Positions 58,412 to 64,000 of a DNA stretch of 64,000 nucleotides are shown piece by piece. The DNA is taken from NCBI RefSeq assembly GCF_009739465.1, contig NZ_WHOM01000061.1, forward strand, positions 158,716 through 222,715, given 5' to 3'. The notes below the pieces were generated by a model that saw only the letters and a program-made list of their open reading frames with translations, did not search any database and was not told the origin of the DNA. This DNA is from Streptomyces apocyni. Lineage in GTDB: Bacteria > Actinomycetota > Actinomycetes > Streptomycetales > Streptomycetaceae. Both the position numbers and the translations under genes were made by a program. Numbering within the stretch: the first letter of the stretch is position 1; every line of letters starts with the position of its first letter.

Positions 58412-59134
58412 TTAATTGGGGGAGCTCGCAATGTTTACGGCGTGTTGCGAATTCCTCACCCGCTCCGCCGGGCGGTCGACCGAACGGCCCACCGGCAGGT
58501 CCGCCGGACCGGGAAAGCGCAGCCGGTGCTGCCCGATCGCGCGCTCGGCGTGCAGCGCGGTCAGCGCCCTGGCGCGTTCCGCGTCCCCGCGGGCCACGGC
58601 ATCGACGATCGCGCCGTGCTCCGCCCAGCACTCCGCTGGCAGGGCGGGCGGGTCGACCGTGTACATCCAGGCGACCTTGTGCCGCAGCTGGGTGAGCAGC
58701 GTCGCCAGGCCCGAACTGCCGCAGGCCTGGGCGAGCGTCTCGTGGAACCAGCCGCCCAGCGAGCGCAGATCCTCGCTGTGCCCCGTGCGCGCCCGCTCCT
58801 GGCCGAGCCTCACCAGCCCGCGCAGCACCTTGAGATGCGCCTCAGTGCGGCGCTGAGCGGCCCGCGCGGCGCCGAGCGGCTCCAGCAGCAGACGCATCTC
58901 CAGCAGGTCCGCGGCCTCCTGGGCGGTGGGCTCGGCGACCTGGGCACCGGCGTGCCTGCGGGTGCGTACGAACCCCTCGGCCTCCAGGGTGCGCAGCGCC
59001 TCCCGGACCGGGACGCGCGAGACCCCGTACCGGCGTGCGAGCAGTTCCTCAGTGAGCCGGCTGCCGCGTTCCAGCACACCGGACACGATGTCCTCCCGGA
59101 TGGCCGTGCATACCGAGTGCGCGGGAACGCGCAT
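58412..59134 (-). CDS. GntR-family (FadR/FCD) regulator
   Basis: This encodes 240 residues from ATG at 59134. Winged-helix DNA-binding domain: CTAIREDIVSGVLERGSRLT, EELLARRYGVSRVPVREALR and TLEAEGFVRTRRHAGAQVAE. The FCD ligand domain is all-helical (LLEMRLLLEPLGAARAAQRR, LGGWFHETLAQACGSSGLAT, AEHGAIVDAVARGDAERARA), with His residues placed for the metal site. The effector is probably a carboxylate metabolite. In S. coelicolor-type genomes a GntR gene sits at this place next to HPr. It is convergent with ptsH. Confidence 0.93.
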   Translation of the reverse strand: MRVPAHSVCTAIREDIVSGVLERGSRLTEELLARRYGVSRVPVREALRTLEAEGFVRTRRHAGAQVAEPTAQEAADLLEMRLLLEPLGAARAAQRRTEAHLKVLRGLVRLGQERARTGHSEDLRSLGGWFHETLAQACGSSGLATLLTQLRHKVAWMYTVDPPALPAECWAEHGAIVDAVARGDAERARALTALHAERAIGQHRLRFPGPADLPVGRSVDRPAERVRNSQHAVNIASSPN

Positions 59135-59263
59135 GACCTGCCCACCGCCTTAATGTCCGCGAAACGCGATCGAATGACGCCTGTTCGGTGACTCTATTGC
59201 AGCACGCGCGGATTTCCGATGGGTGGCCGAAATCCATGGATATTTTTTGGACAACGGAAACCG

Positions 59264-59294
59264 GAAAGCCCCGGCTGGGGCAGCCGGGGCTTTC
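59264..59294 (-). terminator. terminator of the M23 peptidase gene
   Basis: A perfect 13-bp stem (GAAAGCCCCGGCT, 59264-59276, with 59282-59294) and 5-base loop lie 22 bases past the M23 stop on the minus strand. Confidence 0.85.
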
Positions 59295-59315
59295 GGTGAG
59301 CGGAGACCGTGAGGA

Positions 59316-60083
59316 TCAGGCGGGTACGCCGTGCGAGCGGAGGTAGGACACCGGGTCGATGTCCGAGCCGTACTCCGGGGAGGTACGGACCTCGAAGTGC
59401 AGGTGTGGCCCGGTGACGTTGCCGGTCGCGCCGGAGAGGCCTATCCGCTGGCCGGGCGTGACGCTCTGGCCGACCGAGACGCTGAGGGACGACAGGTGCC
59501 CGTACTGGGTGTACGTGCCGTCGTTCATGCGGATCACCACGTTGTTGCCGTACGCGCCGCCCCAGCCCGCCTCGACCACGGTGCCCGAGCCGACCGCCTG
59601 GACAGCCGTGCCGGACGCGGCGTGGAAGTCGACGCCGGTGTGGCTGCCGGACGACCAGACGGCGCCCCCGGCCTTGTATCCGGTCGAGACGTACGAGCCC
59701 GCGACGGGCGAGACGTACGCGTTCAGCCGCGCGCGCTCGGCCGCGCGTGCGGCGCGCTCCGCCTTCGCCTCGCGCGCTTCCTTCGCCTCGCGTGCTTCCT
59801 TGGCCTGCGCCTCGGCCCTGCGCTTCGCCTCAGCCGCGGCCTTCTCCTTGGCGGCGGCCTGCTCGGCGGCCTCCTGCTGCGCGGAGGCCTGCGCGTCGAT
59901 CCGCTCGGCGAGCATGTCGTCGGCGGCGACCACGTTCAGGCCGGTGGCCGCGGCGGGGTGTGCGGCGAGCGCCGGAGAGGCGAGGGTGCCGATGACGCCC
60001 GTGGTGGTGAGGGCGGCGACGCCCGCGACGTTCGCGCCGGTGCGCGACAGACGGCTGGGGCGGCGGTGCTTCCCGGAGGCCAT
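59316..60083 (-). CDS. secreted M23-family cell-wall peptidase
   Basis: This encodes 255 residues. The N-terminal basic stretch and hydrophobic segment (VAGVAALTTTGVIGTLASPA) end in a likely signal peptidase site after ALA. A coiled-coil of Ala/Lys/Glu (residues about 55-120, EAKEAREAKE-like) precedes the LytM domain with HTGVDFHA, the zinc ligand region YGHLSSL and HLHFEVR. It should cleave peptidoglycan cross-links outside the cell. Its mRNA leader contains a ydaO-type c-di-AMP riboswitch, as for other Streptomyces cell-wall hydrolases. A terminator follows the gene. Confidence 0.95.
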   Translation of the reverse strand: MASGKHRRPSRLSRTGANVAGVAALTTTGVIGTLASPALAAHPAAATGLNVVAADDMLAERIDAQASAQQEAAEQAAAKEKAAAEAKRRAEAQAKEAREAKEAREAKAERAARAAERARLNAYVSPVAGSYVSTGYKAGGAVWSSGSHTGVDFHAASGTAVQAVGSGTVVEAGWGGAYGNNVVIRMNDGTYTQYGHLSSLSVSVGQSVTPGQRIGLSGATGNVTGPHLHFEVRTSPEYGSDIDPVSYLRSHGVPA

Positions 60084-60104
60084 GAAGTGGCGAATCCTTT
60101 CCTT

Positions 60105-60248
60105 CCTTCTCGCCTACCGGGTTAGCTGACAGGTTCGGAGCAGGAAGGTCTCCTACGGGCCCCACGCGGGGAGGCGCCCGATTCACCTCAGGGACTGAGT
60201 GGGTCCCCGGCTCCCCAGGCTCGCGCCTGACGGGGACTCGGCGATGGC
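60105..60248 (-). ncRNA. ydaO-type c-di-AMP riboswitch in the M23 peptidase leader
   Basis: On the minus strand the leader contains the conserved elements of the actinobacterial ydaO-yuaA class. They are a GTCCCCG...CGGGGAC helix with GGGGAGCCGGGG, then GGTGAATCGGGC, the long CGTAGGAGACCTTCCTGC arm, and CCGAACCTGTCAGCTAACCC near the 3' end. Closing helix P1 is TCGCC (60244-60240) with GGCGA (60114-60110). The peptidase start is 27 bases downstream. Known behaviour is to switch expression off at high c-di-AMP. Confidence 0.9.
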
Positions 60249-60393
60249 TGTCCGGTGCCGCGGATGCGGCGTACAGCCGACGAACAGCGCCCCGCACGCT
60301 AAACGGGGCATCTTTCCCTCCACAAACGGATCACGGCTTTTGAGGCACATGCCACAGGACAGACGCCCAACTCCCCGGCATTTCAGACATAGC

Positions 60394-60425
60394 GGGCCCC
60401 GGTGGCTTATCAGCCACCGGGGCCC
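60394..60425 (-). terminator. terminator of the M16 peptidase operon
   Basis: A perfect 14-bp stem (GGGCCCCGGTGGCT, 60394-60407, with 60412-60425) and TATC loop lie 22 bases past the stop of the second M16 gene. Confidence 0.88.
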
Positions 60426-60446
60426 CGTAAGAGTCCCGCTCCTCGA

Positions 60447-61859
60447 CTAGCCCGTGACGACCGTCACTTCACCGATGCCGAGTGCCTTGACCGGCTCGGC
60501 GATCTGTCCGGCATCGCCGACCAGGACGGTGACCAGGCGGTCCACCGGGAAGGCGTTCACCGCCGCCGCGGTGGCCTCCACGGTGCCCGTCTCGGCCAGC
60601 ATCCGGTACAACTGCGCCTGGAAGTCGTCCGGCAGATGCTGCTCGACCTGGTCCGCCAACGTGCTCGCGACCGCCGCGGCGGTCTCGTAGCGCAGCGGGG
60701 CCACACCCACCAGGTTCTGTACCGCGACGTCGCGCTCGGCGTCGGTGAGGCCCTCGGCGGCCAGGGTGCGCAGCACCTTCCACAGGTCGTCCAGGGCGGG
60801 GCCGGTGGACTCGGTGTCCACGGAGCCGCTGATGGCCAGCAGCGAGGCACCGGTGCCGTGGGCGTCGGAGCGCAGCACCTGGGCGAAGGCGCGCACACCG
60901 TAGGTGTAGCCCTTCTCCTCGCGCAGGACGCGGTCCAGGCGTGAGGTGAGGGTGCCGCCGAGGCAGTAGGCGCCGAGGACCTGGGCGGGCCAGACGCGGT
61001 CGTGCCGGTCGGGGCCGATCCGGCCGATGAGGAGCTGCGTCTGGACGGCGCCCGGGCGGTCCACGATGACGACGCGGCCGGTGTCGTCGGCGGTGATCGG
61101 CGCCGCGGGGCGCGGCTCGGGCGCCGGCCCCGTCCACTCCCCCAGCGTGTCGGCGAGCAGTTGCCCGAGGTCCGTACCGGCGAGGTCACCGACGACGACC
61201 GCGGTGGTGGTGGAGGGCCGCACATGGGCGTCGTAGAACGACCTGACCGCGGCGGCGTCGATGCGCTCGACGGTCTCCTCGGTGCCCTGGCGCGGGCGCG
61301 ACATACGCGCGGTGGCGGGGAACAGCTCCTTGGAGAGCTCCTTGGCCGCGCGACGGTTCGGGTTCGCCATCTCGTGCGGGATCTCGTCCAGGCGGTTGCG
61401 CACCAGCCGCTTGACCTCGCTGTCGGCGAAGGCGGGCGCGCGCAGCGCGTCGGCGAGCAGGCCGAGCGCCTTGGGCAGCCGGGAGACCGGGACCTCGAGC
61501 GAGAGGCGCACCCCGGGGTGGTCGGCGTGCGCGTCCAGGGTGGCGCCGCAGCGCTCCAGCTCGGCGGCGAACTCCTCGGCCGAGTGCCGGTCAGTGCCTT
61601 CCGAGAAGGCGCGCGCCATGATGGTGGCGATGCCGTCCAGGCCGTCCGGCTCGGTGTCCAGCGGAGCGTCGAGGTTGAGCTCGACGGCGACGACCTGCTG
61701 CCCGGGGCGGTGGGAGCGCAGCACGGTCAGTCCGTTGGGGAGCGTGGAACGCTCGGGGGCCGGGAAGGCCCACGGCTTGGCCTCGCCCCCCTGGGGCTGC
61801 GGATGGAAGTCCATGGTCACGGTGGCCTCGGTCATCGCGGTGGTCTGGGTCTCCGTCAC
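60447..61859 (-). CDS. non-catalytic M16-family peptidase subunit (R/Y type)
   Basis: This encodes 470 residues. The fold is that of the M16 (pitrilysin) family, but the HxxEH zinc motif is absent at the usual place (GLDGIATIMARAFSEGT). The C-terminal Arg/Tyr region that helps position substrate is kept (TSRLDRVLREEKGYTYGVRA). It therefore pairs with the catalytic subunit encoded just upstream, with which it overlaps by four bases (ATGA). Related bacterial pairs are obligate heterodimers; the substrate is unknown. Confidence 0.9.
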   Translation of the reverse strand: MTETQTTAMTEATVTMDFHPQPQGGEAKPWAFPAPERSTLPNGLTVLRSHRPGQQVVAVELNLDAPLDTEPDGLDGIATIMARAFSEGTDRHSAEEFAAELERCGATLDAHADHPGVRLSLEVPVSRLPKALGLLADALRAPAFADSEVKRLVRNRLDEIPHEMANPNRRAAKELSKELFPATARMSRPRQGTEETVERIDAAAVRSFYDAHVRPSTTTAVVVGDLAGTDLGQLLADTLGEWTGPAPEPRPAAPITADDTGRVVIVDRPGAVQTQLLIGRIGPDRHDRVWPAQVLGAYCLGGTLTSRLDRVLREEKGYTYGVRAFAQVLRSDAHGTGASLLAISGSVDTESTGPALDDLWKVLRTLAAEGLTDAERDVAVQNLVGVAPLRYETAAAVASTLADQVEQHLPDDFQAQLYRMLAETGTVEATAAAVNAFPVDRLVTVLVGDAGQIAEPVKALGIGEVTVVTG

Positions 61860-63250
61860 TTCGCCGCCTCGCCTTCCTGCACGTCGTTCCCCGCGGCGCC
61901 CGCCGCGTCGTCGGCGTCAGCTTCGGCGGCGCCTTCGTCTTCGTCCGCGGCAACGGGCTCGTAGACGAGCACCGCGCGGTTGTCGGGCCGCAGCCGGGCC
62001 GCCGCGACCTCCTGGACCTCCGCCGCGGTGATGTCCAGCACCCGCTGCACGGCGGTCAGCGCGAGCTGCGGGTCACCGAACAGCACCGCGTACCGGCACA
62101 GTTCGTCGGCGCGGCCCGCGACCGTGCCGAGCCGGTCCAGCCACTCGCGCTCCAACTGCGCCTGGGCGCGCTCCATCTCCTCGTCGGTGGGGCCTTCGGC
62201 CGCCAGCCGGGCGAGCTCCTCGTCGACCGCGGCCTCGATGGCCGGAACCTCGACGTCGTGGGACGTCTTGACGTCCAGCCAGCCAAGCGAGGGCGCACCA
62301 GCGAGCCGCAGGAGGCCGAATCCAGCCGCGACGGCGGTGCGATCGCGACGCACCAGCCGGTTGTAGAGCCGGGACGACTCACCGCCGCCGAGCACGGTGA
62401 GCGCCAGGTCGGCCGCGTCGCACGCGCGCGTGCCGTCCTCTGGGAGCCGGTAGGCGGCCATCAGGGCGCGGGCCGGCACCTCCTCCTCGACGACCTCGCG
62501 CAGCTCCTTGCCGATGATGTCGGGCAGTGCCCCGTCTCGCGGGGGCTGCTTGCCGTCGTGCGTCGGAATGGAGCCGAAGTACTTCTCGATCCAGGCGAGC
62601 GTCTGCTCGGGGTCGATGTCGCCGACCACCGAGAGCACCGCGTTGTTCGGCGCGTAGTACGTACGGAAGAACGTCCGCGCGTCGTCCAGCGTGGCCGCGT
62701 CCAGGTCGGCCATCGAGCCGATCGGGGTGTGGTGGTACGGGTGGCCCTCGGGGTAGGAGAGGGCGGTCAGCTTCTCGAAGGCCGTGCCGTAGGGGACGTT
62801 GTCGTACCGCTGGCGGCGTTCGTTCTTGACGACGTCTCGCTGGTTTTCCATCGACTCGTCGTCGAGCGCGGCGAGCAGGGAACCCATCCGGTCCGCCTCG
62901 AGCCACAGCGCGAGCTCCACCTGGTGGGCGGGCATCGTCTCGAAGTAGTTGGTGCGCTCGAAGCTGGTGGTGCCGTTCAGCGAGCCGCCCGCTCCCTGGA
63001 CCAGCTCGAAGTGGCCGTTGCCCTTCACCTGTCCCGAGCCCTGGAACATCAGGTGCTCAAAGAGGTGGGCGAGGCCGGTACGGCCCTTGACTTCGTGGCG
63101 CGACCCGACGTCGTACCAGAGGCAGACCGCGGCGACCGGGGTCAGGTGGTCCTCGGAGAGCACCACGCGCAGGCCGTTGGCCAGCCGGTGCTCGGTCGCT
63201 GTCAGGCTGCCGGAGCCGGCCTGTGCTGTGGCCGTGTGACCCATGGGCAT
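61856..63250 (-). CDS. catalytic M16-family zinc metallopeptidase
   Basis: This encodes 464 residues from ATG at 63250 (AAGGGA 4 bases upstream; ATG 63244 is nearly as good). The inverted zinc motif HLFEHLMF is intact (residues about 62-69), and the distal Glu helix is in NQRDVVKNERRQRYDN. NGLRVVLSEDHLTPVAAVCL and GGSLNGTTSFERTNYF are standard M16 landmarks. The C-terminal 30 residues are acidic. It probably degrades peptides with its partner subunit. It is divergent from the topoisomerase gene (283 bases), where the promoters must lie. Confidence 0.95.
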   Translation of the reverse strand: MPMGHTATAQAGSGSLTATEHRLANGLRVVLSEDHLTPVAAVCLWYDVGSRHEVKGRTGLAHLFEHLMFQGSGQVKGNGHFELVQGAGGSLNGTTSFERTNYFETMPAHQVELALWLEADRMGSLLAALDDESMENQRDVVKNERRQRYDNVPYGTAFEKLTALSYPEGHPYHHTPIGSMADLDAATLDDARTFFRTYYAPNNAVLSVVGDIDPEQTLAWIEKYFGSIPTHDGKQPPRDGALPDIIGKELREVVEEEVPARALMAAYRLPEDGTRACDAADLALTVLGGGESSRLYNRLVRRDRTAVAAGFGLLRLAGAPSLGWLDVKTSHDVEVPAIEAAVDEELARLAAEGPTDEEMERAQAQLEREWLDRLGTVAGRADELCRYAVLFGDPQLALTAVQRVLDITAAEVQEVAAARLRPDNRAVLVYEPVAADEDEGAAEADADDAAGAAGNDVQEGEAAK

Positions 63251-63533
63251 GTGGTCCCTTCGATCGCGTGCGGAATCGCGTACTGACTCGTCCCTGAGGG
63301 CATGCGGTGACCTACGTCGTTGACATACGCCAAGGCGGTCCTGTCACTGTATGCAAGCGTGCGGACATCTGGCGAAGTTCCCGTCCCGCGTAAGCCCACA
63401 GCGATCACCCGCGACCACCTGGCGACCACCCGGCGACCTCTTTGCACGGGTCGCGGTCCGCGTTGTCAGTGGCGCGGTCCACAATGGTCCGCATCAGAAG
63501 CCCGACTTTGTTGGTGAAGGAGCCGCAGCCGCG

Positions 63534-64000
63534 ATGGCCCGCCGCAGCACGAAGACCCCGCGACCCGACGACAGCGAAGCCTACGAGGAGAAGATCCTCG
63601 ACATCGACGTCGTCGACGAGATGCAGGGCTCCTTCCTGGAGTACGCCTACTCGGTCATCTACTCGCGCGCCCTGCCGGACGCCCGGGATGGCATGAAGCC
63701 GGTGCAGCGCCGCATCGTCTACCAAATGAACGAAATGGGCGTGCGCCCCGACCGCGGCTACGTGAAGTGCGCCCGCGTCGTCGGCGAGGTGATGGGCCGC
63801 CTGCACCCCCATGGCGACGCCTCGATCTACGACGCGCTGGTGCGCATGGCGCAGCCGTTCTCGATGCGCCTGCCCCTGGTCGACGGCCACGGCAACTTCG
63901 GTTCGCTGGGCAACGACGACCCGCCGGCCGCGATGCGGTACACCGAGTGCCGGATGGCCGACGCCAGCTCCCTGATGACCGAGTCGATCGACGAGGACAC
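63534..64000 (+). CDS. GyrA/ParC-type DNA topoisomerase subunit A (3' end beyond window)
   Basis: The first 155 residues are in the window, from ATG at 63534 with GGAG 12 bases upstream. Visible landmarks are EYAYSVIYSRALPDARDGMK and PVQRRIVYQMNEMGV, the QRDR region HPHGDASIYDALVRMAQPF, and RYTECRM with the catalytic Tyr that bonds DNA. Streptomyces carry GyrA near the origin and a second GyrA-like protein acting as ParC; this gene is far from dnaA/gyrB as far as the window shows, so the ParC-type copy is more likely. It is divergent from the M16 operon. Confidence 0.9.
   Translation, partial: MARRSTKTPRPDDSEAYEEKILDIDVVDEMQGSFLEYAYSVIYSRALPDARDGMKPVQRRIVYQMNEMGVRPDRGYVKCARVVGEVMGRLHPHGDASIYDALVRMAQPFSMRLPLVDGHGNFGSLGNDDPPAAMRYTECRMADASSLMTESIDED

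Noticed and set aside
1..64000. tRNA or rRNA genes
   Set aside because: No cloverleaf with T-loop consensus or rRNA motif was seen in any intergenic stretch.

Overview
The window is chromosomal DNA from a Streptomyces species or a very close relative. The evidence is a GC content near 70% with strong G/C third-position bias, frequent GTG starts, SepH, a CutRS-type two-component pair, a SepF-like protein, F420-type oxidoreductases, many actinobacterial DUF families (DUF3071, 3093, 3159, 3710, 4193, 5998, 6099), a c-di-AMP riboswitch ahead of a secreted M23 peptidase, and TTA codons confined to an AraC-type regulator. No tRNA, rRNA, CRISPR array, prophage or intact insertion sequence was seen.

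Left arm (1-7.9 kb): core-type genes. These are the RNA 3'-end methyltransferase Hen1 (running off the left edge), an F420 luciferase-like oxidoreductase, a proline-rich one-pass membrane protein, a MazG-like pyrophosphohydrolase overlapping an AAA ATPase, a SepF-like protein and a nitrobindin. From 8 to 20 kb the DNA is accessory and partly decayed. It holds an FAD/NAD(P)-binding enzyme, an ABC exporter that has lost its membrane domain at a junction with an AraC regulator, a membrane-anchored lipase-like hydrolase, a CGNR regulator, gene remnants, and a same-strand set of DNA-repair genes (AlkC-like glycosylase, SDR-DUF2867 protein, CPD photolyase).

From 20 to 44 kb lies a conserved block: TRAM-type RNA methyltransferase, two TrkA K+ channel subunits, DUF3159 and OB-fold proteins, KdpDE (no kdpFABC here), an orphan ABC ATPase, DUF3710, dUTPase, thioesterase, DUF4193, CutRS, inositol phosphatase-like enzyme, ferrochelatase, MFS permease, sugar-lactone oxidase, SepH, rhodanese and a VOC protein.

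From 44.4 to 52.2 kb is a second accessory island and the most interesting part. It has a TetR regulator with a MAB_1171c-type membrane protein, an XRE regulator overlapping an ImmA/IrrE-type HELGH metallopeptidase, and convergent with these a two-gene biosynthetic unit. That unit is one 1124-residue ketosynthase - acyl carrier protein - alpha-oxoamine synthase fusion plus an SDR-like protein. This layout predicts an amino-ketone or amino-alcohol natural product.

Right arm (52.2-64 kb): thymidine kinase, a phosphodiesterase/DUF5998 pair, a GNAT-acyl-CoA-synthetase fusion, HPr, a GntR regulator, a riboswitch-controlled M23 peptidase, a catalytic/non-catalytic M16 peptidase pair, and the start of a GyrA/ParC-type topoisomerase subunit running off the right edge.
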